Positions 8,433-17,247 of a stretch of DNA of 34,535 bases are shown in pieces. The stretch's first letter is position 1. Every line of letters starts with the position of its first letter. The stretch spans positions 1 through 34,535 of the forward strand of contig JAJFVA010000043.1 of the NCBI GenBank assembly GCA_021371995.1, written 5' to 3'. The DNA is from Methanoregulaceae archaeon (lineage in GTDB: Archaea > Halobacteriota > Methanomicrobia > Methanomicrobiales > Methanospirillaceae). The notes under the pieces are model-generated. The model did no database searches and had not been told where the DNA came from. It was given only the letters and a program-made list of their open reading frames with translations. The translations under genes were made by a program, and so were the position numbers.

Positions 8433-8985
8433 TTCATTCGGGATAGACGCAATAATCGTATCCAGATTTATTCCTGCAAGAAGACCTTGAACAATGTGCA
8501 ATCCGGATTTTCCGAAGATATCTGCAAGTACTGAAGATACCTTGATTGATGCCGATTCGAGGATCCGGTGAACTCTGTTCTTGAGCATGGTTCGATTGTT
8601 GACCAGGTGCTCACGGGATCGCGTGAGGTTTCTTAGCTCTCTCTGCTTTTTTTGGGAAGATGCGTGAAGGTTTGATCAGGTCATTCAATGCAAGCTGGGC
8701 TATCCACTGGGCATCGGCGATATCAGTTTTCCTCCCGGGAATATTTTTGATGAGATATGGATGTGCTACTATGACTTCGATGTGGTCTTCCAAGGTGAAA
8801 TAAAGAGAATACACGTAAATCCCAATGGATTCTAATTCTACCCGTTCACATCGTTCCTTGAGTATCTATTCCTTGAATTCAAGCAGCCCTGAGTTGTCAG
8901 ACTGGAATTTCCTACTTGTTGATTCCCCTGTTTGTGATAGAAGTGCAGCGACAAAGAATTGTTTGTGAACATCTACCCCGCTAAC
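8433..8985 (-). pseudogene. Decayed IS110-family transposase
   Basis: On the minus strand, conceptual translation gives the N-terminal DEDD domain of IS110 transposases: GVDVHKQFFVAAL, then LLEFKE, a TAG stop (8866-8868) where the family normally has Trp, then RVELESIGIY (family MESTGVYW), then IKNIPGRKTDIADAQWIAQL. All acidic positions of the DEDD core remain recognisable. In the A7 run (T7 on the plus strand, 8647-8653) the frame shifts; the new frame continues with RELRNLTRSREHLVNNRTMLKNRVHRILE-like sequence (split here for length) and LADIFGKSGLHIVQGLLAG. The match is lost near 8433, so the C-terminal serine domain is missing. The element is inactive. Flanks 8261-8432 and 8986-9240 hold no gene that I can support. 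Confidence 0.85.
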
Positions 8986-9244
8986 TTTACTTCGTTGGGA
9001 CAACTCATACTCCGGCGGGGAGATATTCCCATTGAAGGCAATTTAGCATCCCCGTTCAAAGACGCATGTATGCTTTCGATAGAGATTCTGGCTGGTTTCT
9101 ACACAGGGATTATTTCCCAAAAACCTTTCAGCCTTCTCTCCCCACCAGAACATACTTGAAAAAGGATCTCCTTGTTTTTCATTCTGTAAACTTGAGTTTT
9201 CGAATAATGTGCCTTTTTTTTAAGAGCCAGATTAATAATATTAT

Positions 9245-9290
9245 GATCCTCTAGAAGGCGTCAGAAAACGACCACCTATGGTAGAGGATC
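9245..9290. repeat. 9-bp inverted repeat at the 3' end of the efflux gene
   Basis: GATCCTCTA (9245-9253) and its exact complement TAGAGGATC (9282-9290) flank 28 bases; the right arm overlaps the transporter stop codon. On the minus strand this would fold at the transcript end, followed by A/T-rich sequence, so a terminator is plausible. It also sits at the junction between the IS110 remnant and the transporter, so an insertion boundary is possible. Confidence 0.5.
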
Positions 9291-10896
9291 AAGCCTCTAC
9301 CTCCTCTGCGGTTTTTACAGCTGGCAAACGTCGAGCCAACAGATAAGCTACAAACGCCGTAAAGGCCATAAATAGCAAAGTAATGATGAACGCATTTTGT
9401 CTGGCGGCGTCATAGATTCTTATTGCTTCAGCTTCATACACTCCATTCCCTTGGAGGTTTGCCGACACCACGTCGGTCGAAACCACCTCCAGGCTCGTCA
9501 CCATGTCCTGGCTAATGTGCTGCTTTAATTCACAGGGAAATACGCTGCTCTGTTCTACCATCTGGACCGCTCCACCAGTTAAAGCCACTACCAAAATAGT
9601 ACCGATCACTGCTGTTCCCACAGCGCTCCCCAATGTTTCCAGGGTAGAAGTGATTCCCGACGCCTCCGCTGTTTGCTTGGGCGTCACTGCCGACATGATC
9701 ATGTTAACAATCTGCGACACCACTAAACCCATCCCCAAACCATAAACAAACAAACCAGGCAACAAACCCAAGGGGTCATCTCCGACAAACATATACCCGA
9801 TCATAATGAGGACCCCGGCAATAGCCATTAAAAATCCCCATGCGACCTTCTTTTTGGGTAAAATATTGAGTCCTCTTTTAGCTCCACCCATGGCCGTCAA
9901 CAACAAGCCGGCGGTTAACCCAAAGAGAATAAACCCGGTTTCAAACGCGCTAATCCCATAGGTAACCTGTAAGAACAAGGGTACCGTAAAAAGAATTCCG
10001 GCAACCAGAGCTACCTGGATAAATCTTACGTTCAGGCCGGTAACAAAATCTTTGATACTAAACAGCAACAGGTCTATCAACCTATCCCTGCCCTTCTCCT
10101 CCAAGTGCCGCTCCCAATGGACAAACTGGATTAAACATAACACTCCCGCTCCATATAAAAATGGGACGATGGACAGGCCAAAAGGAGCAAATTCGTAACC
10201 GGCGATCATAAACGGCTGTTTCGCAAAAATTAATCCGTAATCTGCAATTAAGAGCGTCCCTACGACCAACAGCACCATTGCCGCTGCCTGCCACATCACT
10301 CCCACTTTATCCAATACTGGTCTCACTTTTCCCATCACATCCTTAGGAATTGATCTGCTCATCAGTAAGACCCCGATTAACACCACCACTTCCAAACGGA
10401 AAGCCCAGCGCCAGGAGAAATAAGTGGTCAAAAACCCGCCAATAATCGGTCCGACAGCCATGGCCACCGCGTTGATTCCGCCCATCATCCCGTAAGCTTT
10501 CACCCGATCCATCCCAGTAATATAGGCCCGGATGATGGTATTCACGTTCGGTAACATCATGGCAGCCCCAAGGCCCTGAATAGCACACCACCCCAGAATA
10601 AACATCGTTAAAGTAGTACTCAAGGAAGCCAGCAAACTACCGGCAATGTAAACCAGGGCTCCTGTCAGAAAAGTTTTCTTCATCCCCGTAATATCGGCCA
10701 TTTTCCCGCCCATCAGCACAAACGCAGCCATCATGAGAGCGTTCAGTGCAATTGCCGCCTGGACCCCTGACACGGTGGTCTGCAAATCGGTAACCAGTGC
10801 CGAAATGGAAACATTCATGATGGTGTTATCCAGAACCACTACAAACGTTCCAAGGGCCATGACGACCACTAAACTTTTTCCGACATTCGGAGTCAT
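9289..10896 (-). CDS. MFS drug efflux transporter, DHA2 (14-helix) family
   Basis: A 535-residue transporter with about 14 hydrophobic helices. The first helix carries the DHA2-type motif LDNTIMNVSI; GGKMADITGMKK matches the loop 2-3 motif A, and GINAVAMAVGPIIGG matches antiporter motif C in helix 5. A large extracytoplasmic loop near residues 450-500 precedes the last helix, as is usual for the family. Such proteins expel drugs, dyes or bile acids in exchange for protons. ATG 10896 follows AGAGGAG. Codon choice looks different from the neighbours and the gene borders an IS110 remnant, so acquisition from bacteria is likely but not proven. No regulator gene is adjacent. Confidence 0.9.
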   Translation of the reverse strand: MTPNVGKSLVVVMALGTFVVVLDNTIMNVSISALVTDLQTTVSGVQAAIALNALMMAAFVLMGGKMADITGMKKTFLTGALVYIAGSLLASLSTTLTMFILGWCAIQGLGAAMMLPNVNTIIRAYITGMDRVKAYGMMGGINAVAMAVGPIIGGFLTTYFSWRWAFRLEVVVLIGVLLMSRSIPKDVMGKVRPVLDKVGVMWQAAAMVLLVVGTLLIADYGLIFAKQPFMIAGYEFAPFGLSIVPFLYGAGVLCLIQFVHWERHLEEKGRDRLIDLLLFSIKDFVTGLNVRFIQVALVAGILFTVPLFLQVTYGISAFETGFILFGLTAGLLLTAMGGAKRGLNILPKKKVAWGFLMAIAGVLIMIGYMFVGDDPLGLLPGLFVYGLGMGLVVSQIVNMIMSAVTPKQTAEASGITSTLETLGSAVGTAVIGTILVVALTGGAVQMVEQSSVFPCELKQHISQDMVTSLEVVSTDVVSANLQGNGVYEAEAIRIYDAARQNAFIITLLFMAFTAFVAYLLARRLPAVKTAEEVEA

Positions 10897-11177
10897 ACCT
10901 TTACTCCTCTCAATAATACTATTGCTTAACTCTGTATCCTAACCCAATCAATCCTCAATGTAAATTGGGGAAAATCACAATATTTACTATCCTTTTCTGC
11001 TCTCATGCGCTGGCCGATCATAACGATCAAAATCAAGCCTCCTTGTGTTTTTACAGCATTGAAATATCAAGGATTTATCGTACCTTAACTTTTCGGTTAA
11101 AAAATGGGAGTTTATCTCGATTCAAGCATTTATACAGAGCCTGTTATTCCAGGATTTTTAAAAAAAGAATGAGAATT

Positions 11178-11831
11178 TCACGCATTGAATCTTTTAAGGA
11201 AAGTGCTGTCCTTCACCATTTCATGGAAGATCGTTTCTTTTCCATAGTGTTTCAGGTAATAGTAGCATATAATTCCCACAACGAGTGAGGAGATCAGTAC
11301 AAAGATCATGTCGGTCATCGTGTCGGCATTGTTCGCCTGCATCAGTCCGGCTGCGGATCCTCCAAAGAATGAGTCAATACCAAACTCCCATATCTCCCAG
11401 AAATATTCAAAGACACACCCGAAGAAGACGATGAAGATTCCAATGAACGAGGCGTCGAGGTTGAAATTTTTGATCTTGTCCCAGAATAAAATGAGCAGAA
11501 AACCGATCAGGGCAACGATAGTTCCCGATACAAAGTGGGCAAGCATATCCCAGTTAATGAACGTGAGATATCTCCCCTGGATGTAACCCGAGGTATGGAT
11601 CAGGACGGCCAGGGATACAAGGAAATACACGAACCAGGGGAACATGATCTTTGTCTTCCAGGAGAACACGTAGATTATCAGTGCTATCAGGAAGAGGACT
11701 AAACCGATGAGGATATCTTCTGGTTTGAACAGCACTGCAAGAAGTACGTTAAAGGCGATAGCTGCCTGGACAAAATAAGCAAGGTACATGCCAGGTGTAC
11801 GGAATCGAGAAGCCATGGCATAGTATTTCAT
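11178..11831 (-). CDS. YjdF/DUF2238-like membrane protein
   Basis: A 217-residue protein with about six transmembrane helices. Signature residues fit the DUF2238 (YjdF) family: WDMLAHFVSG after helix 3, EYFWEIWEFGID in helix 5 and DTMTDMIF before the last helix, that is, a conserved set of Asp, His and Glu in or near the membrane. Function unknown. The C-terminus is basic and cytoplasmic. ATG 11831 has no clear ribosome binding site; ATG 11816 is an alternative start. It is the last gene of a minus-strand series that begins with the SulP at 16052, with gaps of 130-190 bases, so a shared transcript is uncertain. Confidence 0.75.
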   Translation of the reverse strand: MKYYAMASRFRTPGMYLAYFVQAAIAFNVLLAVLFKPEDILIGLVLFLIALIIYVFSWKTKIMFPWFVYFLVSLAVLIHTSGYIQGRYLTFINWDMLAHFVSGTIVALIGFLLILFWDKIKNFNLDASFIGIFIVFFGCVFEYFWEIWEFGIDSFFGGSAAGLMQANNADTMTDMIFVLISSLVVGIICYYYLKHYGKETIFHEMVKDSTFLKRFNA

Positions 11832-11986
11832 TGATGGTTATATGAATTTACCTTCTACTCCCCTAAAGAGCAGATTTCCTGCAGAGATGCTGCCCGAGAT
11901 AGTAGATGCAGTAACATTATCACCCTGGATTCTGGTTCCAAAAAACAATAAGATCTTTTAAAAAAAATGGTTCCAGACCACATCCT

Positions 11987-12814
11987 TTAATTCCCTTCAC
12001 TGGCCTGATATTGACCTTTTTCCAGCAGTTGTTCCAACTTTTCGACGCGGCTGGTGATCTCCGATTCTATCTTCTCCCGTTCGCTTATCAGTTGCTTCAG
12101 TTCAGCGAGATACCTGGCAGCCTGATCTCCTCCCTCCGGAGGTTGTTCTGGGGATTCCTCCTCTTTTGCCTGGGGGGCTAACAGTTTGCTTGATATCAAC
12201 CCGGCAAACGTCGCAAAGACTGCTACCCCGGTGGTCATCACCAGGATTCCCACCAGCCGGCCCTGGGCTGTTACCGGGAACCGGTCACCGTAACCAACGG
12301 TAGTGATGGTGACGTACGTCCACCAGATTGCATCACCGGCAGTCTGGATATTCGCAGACGTTGCAGCACGTTCGGCCTGCAGGACCATGAACCCCCCTGA
12401 TTCGATGATCAGGATGACCATTACCACCAGGATATACAATGCCGATGCAGCCCGGTTATTGGAAAGATACGATAGGATATATCCTCCCCCATACTTGTGG
12501 ATAATCCGGTATGCCTTGTAGATCCGGAACAGCCTGAAGATGCGTAACGCGGGGATGACCGCCAGCAGGTCAGCCCAGCCATAATCCCGGAGGAAGTAAT
12601 GTGACCGTGACGGCGCCGTGGCCAATCTGAGACTGAAGTCGTAGATAAAGAGCAGGGTGAGTACCGCGTTGATGATGTAGACAACATTGAGTGCATCCTG
12701 GTCCACTCCCGGGACATAGGCGAGGAGCATGTTGAAGACCGAAAGGATCGATACCGCAGCTATGAATAATTCATACCCGAAGTCCAGTTGTTCTCTGCGC
12801 TTGATCTGGAACAT
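11987..12814 (-). CDS. Six-helix potassium channel, voltage-gated-like
   Basis: A 275-residue potassium channel subunit. Helices S1 (about 14-34), S2 (44-64), S3 (80-90), an S4-like segment with spaced arginines (Arg91, Arg94, Arg97, Lys100, Arg103), S5 (124-145), the pore helix with selectivity filter TTVGYGD (171-177) and S6 (187-210). The tail has an acidic linker and a coiled coil (about 232-270) probably holding the tetramer together. No RCK domain is present. A GTG at 12823 is in frame, but I choose ATG 12814 because it is the start that aligns with the paralogue at 26979-27798, where the upstream GTG is out of frame. Confidence 0.9.
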   Translation of the reverse strand: MFQIKRREQLDFGYELFIAAVSILSVFNMLLAYVPGVDQDALNVVYIINAVLTLLFIYDFSLRLATAPSRSHYFLRDYGWADLLAVIPALRIFRLFRIYKAYRIIHKYGGGYILSYLSNNRAASALYILVVMVILIIESGGFMVLQAERAATSANIQTAGDAIWWTYVTITTVGYGDRFPVTAQGRLVGILVMTTGVAVFATFAGLISSKLLAPQAKEEESPEQPPEGGDQAARYLAELKQLISEREKIESEITSRVEKLEQLLEKGQYQASEGN

Positions 12815-12948
12815 GAAATTCACAACAAGAAAATTCAGCCAAAACGTATTAAGGCTGTGATCTGCTTGAGAGAGATATTCAGGTACTGATATCGGGAAGC
12901 GATATAAGAAGCAGCGGGTTTGTGGGAAGACACTGCCTCTCTTTTCAT

Positions 12949-14121
12949 TTAATCCACCATGTATTTCATAACGTTTGACGGCGGCCGGTTCGCTGTTAAT
13001 TCCTGCACCATGAATTTCATCGGCCGGTCAATATGTGAAAAGAACATCCGGTATCCTTCACAGAGGTAATTAAGGCCTGGCTCACCGTCAGGAGTTACCA
13101 CAAACCTGTTTTTTGGACATTCTCCCCGGCATGCAAAGAGAACATTGCATTCCCGGCAGTATTTCGGGAGTTTTTCCCGTTTATTCTGCCCAAACTGTCG
13201 TTGCCTATCGCTATTAACCAACTCGATTATCGGAACTTCCAGGATATTCCCGAGCAGGTGGTCCCGGTCGACAAAATGATCGCAAGAGTAGATATCCCCG
13301 TTGTGCTCGATTACCAGTGCGGACCCGCAGGTGGGTGAAAAGACACAGATCCCATGCGGCTCCCCGTACCAGTTTGCAAGGGCTGTATCAAAATGCTGGA
13401 CGTAGATCCTTCCCACGTCATGTTTCACCCATTCATCAAAGACCCCGATGAGGAACTTCCCGTACTGTTCCGGACCAACTGATAAGGGGGTCACGGTATT
13501 ACTTTGAAGGTCACGTTCTACCACCGGGATAAACTGGATAAACTGTGCCTTTACTTCATCGCGGAAGAACCGGTAGACTTCAAGGGGATGATCCCCATTC
13601 ACCGCATTGACGGTGCAAAGGATGTTATAGTCCACCTTGTGCTTTTTCAGGAGGGCGAACCCCTGCATCACCCGGTCAAACGATCCCTTCCCCGCAGCGT
13701 CTGTCCTGCAGACATCGTGCAATTTCCGCGGTCCATCGATGCTGATACCAACCAGGAACCTGTTTTTCCTGAAAAATTCGCACCACTTATCGTCCAAAAG
13801 GATTCCATTTGTCTGGATAGTGTTATGGAGTACCATGCCAGGCCTGCAATAGTTCTTCTGAAGTACCATCGCTTTCTCAAAGAAATCCCGGCCAAGGAGT
13901 GTCGGCTCACCTCCCTGCCAGGCGAAGGTAACTTCCGGTATGCAGTGTGCTTCGATAGTCTGCCGGATATACTCCTCGAGGACTTCATCTGACATCCGGA
14001 ACCGGCTCCCCGGATACAATTCCCCTTTGCGAAGGTAGAAACAGTAACGGCAGGCAAGGTCACACCGGGGACCCCCGGGTTTGGCCATGAGATGGAATGC
14101 GGGAAGATTGCAGGAAGGCAT
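12949..14121 (-). CDS. Anaerobic sulfatase-maturating enzyme (radical SAM/SPASM)
   Basis: A 390-residue radical SAM enzyme that oxidises the active-site Cys (or Ser) of a sulfatase to C-alpha-formylglycine without oxygen. The radical SAM cluster motif is Cys20-x3-Cys24-x2-Cys27, followed by WQGGEPTL (SAM-binding GGE, 69-76). The C-terminal SPASM region has Cys259, 265, 280, 322, 325, 331, 335 and 354, the eight-cysteine pattern that binds two auxiliary 4Fe-4S clusters in characterised anSME proteins. Asp281 in SCDHF matches the proton-accepting Asp of those enzymes. Its likely client is the CxPxR arylsulfatase at 19075-21411, 5 kb away on the same strand. SPASM peptide maturases are the alternative, but the Cys spacing favours anSME. 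Confidence 0.9.
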   Translation of the reverse strand: MPSCNLPAFHLMAKPGGPRCDLACRYCFYLRKGELYPGSRFRMSDEVLEEYIRQTIEAHCIPEVTFAWQGGEPTLLGRDFFEKAMVLQKNYCRPGMVLHNTIQTNGILLDDKWCEFFRKNRFLVGISIDGPRKLHDVCRTDAAGKGSFDRVMQGFALLKKHKVDYNILCTVNAVNGDHPLEVYRFFRDEVKAQFIQFIPVVERDLQSNTVTPLSVGPEQYGKFLIGVFDEWVKHDVGRIYVQHFDTALANWYGEPHGICVFSPTCGSALVIEHNGDIYSCDHFVDRDHLLGNILEVPIIELVNSDRQRQFGQNKREKLPKYCRECNVLFACRGECPKNRFVVTPDGEPGLNYLCEGYRMFFSHIDRPMKFMVQELTANRPPSNVMKYMVD

Positions 14122-14309
14122 GGAGAGAATCCCTGTGAACTGGTGGGGTAGAAAAAAGGATGAAGGTATGCCTTGGTATAGTTCTGATCAGATGTTTGGG
14201 GTGGAGTAAAGGTTTGTAAAAACAGGTAATATTAAAGAATGTTTAAGGTTTTTATTTTGGATTGAACTTTATTTTTTAAAATATCACCATCTGATTTTAT
14301 TGGCTCCGG

Positions 14310-16052
14310 CTATGCTTCTTCAAGGGAATCCTCACGAAACGCTTCGACTGCGGTTCTGATAGATGGGTAGAAATTAGAGACACCGATGAGATCTTCCAGA
14401 CCGGTCAGCTGCATGGTTTCCCGTAAACGTTTGTTCGCCCGTGCAATACCCAGGGTGATACCCTTCTCACTGAGTACCTGGTGTATGTCTTTGAGGGTAT
14501 CGGCTGCGGTAGTATCGATATCAGGAATTGCCGCTGCATCAAGGAGCAGGTACTTGAGTGGCGGATCAGCAGTTGATATGAGGTCAGTGACCTGATCCAT
14601 CAGGTAAGGAGCATTGGCAAAGAACAGTGGTGCATCGAATCCGTAGACGATCATGCCCGGCTTTACCTGCAGGTCACGTCCAGGTGCTATTCCATGATAT
14701 CCATCTACCCCAGGCTCAATTCCCAATACCGAGGTGTGGGGACGGTACACGCGCTGGATAAACACAATCAGGGAGCAGGCTATGGCAAGCGCTATGCCCG
14801 GAATGATTCCAATGACGAGCACTCCAAAGAGGGTCAGAATGGCCAGATAGTATTCGCTATGGCGCACGATATGCAGACTCCGGAACTCCTGGATGTCGAA
14901 TAAGCTGATGCACGCAACGATGATAATCGCACCCAGCACTGAGGTAGGAAGGCTCTGAAGGAGCGATGTAAAGAACAGAAGAAAAACAATCACCAGTCCG
15001 GCAGCGATTAATCCCACCATCTGACTCTTTCCGCCGGAATTATCGTTGACAACCGTCCTTGAAGAGCTGGCTGCTACAGAAAAACTCTGGAAAAAGCCGG
15101 TTGAGACATTTGCTGCTCCTAAGGCAACCAGCTCCTGGTTGGCGTCTATATCATAGTGATTTTTCCTTCCAAATACCCGGGATGTCAGCACCCCATCAGC
15201 AAAAATGAGAACGCTCAGAGCAAGTGCTGCCGGCACAAGCATTGCGATGTCGGTCAGGCTTACGATCGGTATCTGCAGTTCGGGAAGGCCGCTTGCAACC
15301 TGGCCAACCACGGCTACCCCATACTCCGCAAGGTTGAAGTATGAAGATACGATAATGGCAACAACCAAGGCTACCAGCGTGGCGGGAAGCTTTGGGACGA
15401 AGCGTTTGAGGAGTATAAGTCCCAGAATAGTAACCAATCCCACTGCCAGCGTTAACAGGTGAGTCTCATCCAGACTGAGTATCAGTTCCCAGATTTTTGC
15501 AAAAAAACCATCGCTTTCCAGGGAGATACCAAAAATCTTGCCTAACTGGCTGGAGATTACTATCAGTGCGGTTCCTGCAATATACCCGGTGAGGATGGGT
15601 TTTGAGAAGAAATTGGCCACAAACCCCATCCTGAATTTGCCCGCGAGAATACAGATAACGCCGATGAGTATAGCCAATGTCGCCGCCAGGGATGCATAAC
15701 GGACGACATCCCCCCCTGCCAGAGGTGCAACGACGGTAGCTACTAAGATTGCCGTTGTTGCCTCGGGACCAATGATGAGCTGTCGTGAGCTGCCAAAGAG
15801 GGCATACACGATCATTCCGACCAGAGCCGCATATAATCCAACCACGGGATCAAACCCAGCCAGCTCACCGTAAGCGAGAGCTGAGGGAACGAGAATAGCA
15901 AAAACGGTGGCAGCGGCAACAACATCGGTCTTCAGCAAATCCCTTTTATAAGTACGAATAAGCCCTATTCCTGGCACATATTTCTCAATTCTTTGTATGC
16001 CGGAATGTTCTGGCTCTTTGACGGGCACCGCTAAACCGGATGGTCGAATCAT
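14310..16052 (-). CDS. SulP family anion transporter with STAS domain, copy 1
   Basis: A 580-residue SulP/SLC26 transporter. After a 45-residue cytoplasmic start, the membrane core (about 45-430) shows ALAYGELAGFDPVVGLYAAL and SSRQLIIGPEATTA in the substrate-binding half and the NQELVALGAANVSTGFFQSF stretch with SRTVVND further on. A cytoplasmic STAS domain (about 450-570) closes the protein and keeps an Asp-Thr-Thr-Ala motif at its regulatory site. SulP proteins move sulfate, bicarbonate, other oxyanions or dicarboxylates; the substrate cannot be read from sequence. It lies 188 bases ahead of the sulfatase maturase on the same strand, which makes sulfate an attractive candidate. Confidence 0.9.
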   Translation of the reverse strand: MIRPSGLAVPVKEPEHSGIQRIEKYVPGIGLIRTYKRDLLKTDVVAAATVFAILVPSALAYGELAGFDPVVGLYAALVGMIVYALFGSSRQLIIGPEATTAILVATVVAPLAGGDVVRYASLAATLAILIGVICILAGKFRMGFVANFFSKPILTGYIAGTALIVISSQLGKIFGISLESDGFFAKIWELILSLDETHLLTLAVGLVTILGLILLKRFVPKLPATLVALVVAIIVSSYFNLAEYGVAVVGQVASGLPELQIPIVSLTDIAMLVPAALALSVLIFADGVLTSRVFGRKNHYDIDANQELVALGAANVSTGFFQSFSVAASSSRTVVNDNSGGKSQMVGLIAAGLVIVFLLFFTSLLQSLPTSVLGAIIIVACISLFDIQEFRSLHIVRHSEYYLAILTLFGVLVIGIIPGIALAIACSLIVFIQRVYRPHTSVLGIEPGVDGYHGIAPGRDLQVKPGMIVYGFDAPLFFANAPYLMDQVTDLISTADPPLKYLLLDAAAIPDIDTTAADTLKDIHQVLSEKGITLGIARANKRLRETMQLTGLEDLIGVSNFYPSIRTAVEAFREDSLEEA

Positions 16053-16505
16053 CTATCAATCTTCAATGAGTATATGATCAACCGTCATTAAAAAACCCTT
16101 TTGATTGTGAACTAAGGTATAAACCATATCATTTTCCAATAGAGAAATTTCGAGAGATAAAATTGATGAGGTCAGAGACTTATCGAATCATTCCTTAACG
16201 TCGAATAAATTTTCTTTCATGTCCTCTGATATCCCTCTCTTTAGTAATGGTGAAAATAATAATAGTGTATTTAATAATGAACTCACCAGTAACGTATGCT
16301 GGCTCTTTCAATTGGGAGCCCTATTGAGGATTAGTATGAAAAAGAAAGTATTGTAATAAAAAAAGTTACCGGAAAGCCAACCCGGCTCCCTGATCGAAGA
16401 GAATCGGGTGCCTATCAACAGGGTAGTGAAGCGTTGAAAATGAAAATTTAAAAGTGTGGTCTGAACCATGGGCACCCCTGATAGATAGAATGAAAGAGTA
16501 ACGTT
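16053..16505. other. Intergenic region between divergent genes
   Basis: A 453-base A/T-rich gap between SulP copy 1 (minus) and the membrane protein gene at 16506 (plus). I see no coding sequence or RNA gene. It must hold promoters in both directions; AATTTAAAA near 16444-16453 is a possible TATA-like box for the plus strand. Confidence 0.4.
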
Positions 16506-17201
16506 ATGGCTGAGACAAAAATTTCCGTAACCCGTAAGGCGCTGAAAACCCCCCGATCCGCGGCTATTGCCGGCATCATCTTTGCTGTCCTCTACGGTGC
16601 CAGCATGGTGCTCTTGAATGTCTCTCTCTCCCAGGATACTGCGGCTGGTCTTGCCAGAACGGTGGCAGACCCGCGAACTGTTTTTCTGGCCCTGAACCTC
16701 ATCCCGTACGCCGGGATTGCTTTTCTCTGGTTCATTGGCGTGATTCGCGATCTCCTGAGCGAAAGTGAAGACCGCCTCTTTGCGACCGTCTTCCTCGGCA
16801 GCGGTTTGCTATTTCTTGCCTTAACCTTCATTGGCGCAGCCTTAGCAGCCGGGTTATTGAGTGCCTCCGCAATTGCATCGAGTGTTCTCATACAAAGCGG
16901 AGTAATGATCTACGGCAGTACGGTGGTGTATAATATTTTCAACATTTATGCCGTTCGCATGTCAGGGGTGTTCATGATATCACTGGCCACGATCTGGCTC
17001 CGTACTGGCGTGATGCACCGAGGCTGGGCTTTTCTGACCTATGTGCTGGCACTGGTGTTGCTGTTAAGCATCGATTATTCCTTCTGGGTGACCTTGATCT
17101 TACCGGGATGGGTGCTGGTGATTAGTGTGTATATCCTGATACGAAACCTTCACAATCGGCCACGCGATGGCGCTGCTGAAGAAATGAAAACAACGCAATA
17201 A
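16506..17201 (+). CDS. Hypothetical six-helix membrane protein
   Basis: A 231-residue integral membrane protein with about six helices (near 21-42, 60-80, 90-117, 122-150, 160-180 and 186-212), a basic N-terminus and a charged tail. I do not recognise a named family. Two conserved-looking acidic/basic loops, RDLLSESEDR and AVRMSG, are the only distinctive parts. ATG 16506 lacks a strong ribosome binding site. The SulP gene starts 46 bases downstream on the same strand, so the two are probably cotranscribed, and this protein may be an accessory to that transporter (inference). Confidence 0.75.
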   Translation: MAETKISVTRKALKTPRSAAIAGIIFAVLYGASMVLLNVSLSQDTAAGLARTVADPRTVFLALNLIPYAGIAFLWFIGVIRDLLSESEDRLFATVFLGSGLLFLALTFIGAALAAGLLSASAIASSVLIQSGVMIYGSTVVYNIFNIYAVRMSGVFMISLATIWLRTGVMHRGWAFLTYVLALVLLLSIDYSFWVTLILPGWVLVISVYILIRNLHNRPRDGAAEEMKTTQ

Positions 17202-17247
17202 TTCTTATTATTACTGCAATAATACTCACGATGATGGATGTCAGAAT

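Noticed and set aside
8986-9254. Small plus-strand open frames between the IS110 remnant and the efflux gene
   Set aside because: Short, with no start signals and no recognisable domain.
10965-11288. 107-codon plus-strand open frame
   Set aside because: It overlaps the end of the YjdF-like gene, has no ribosome binding site and resembles no family.
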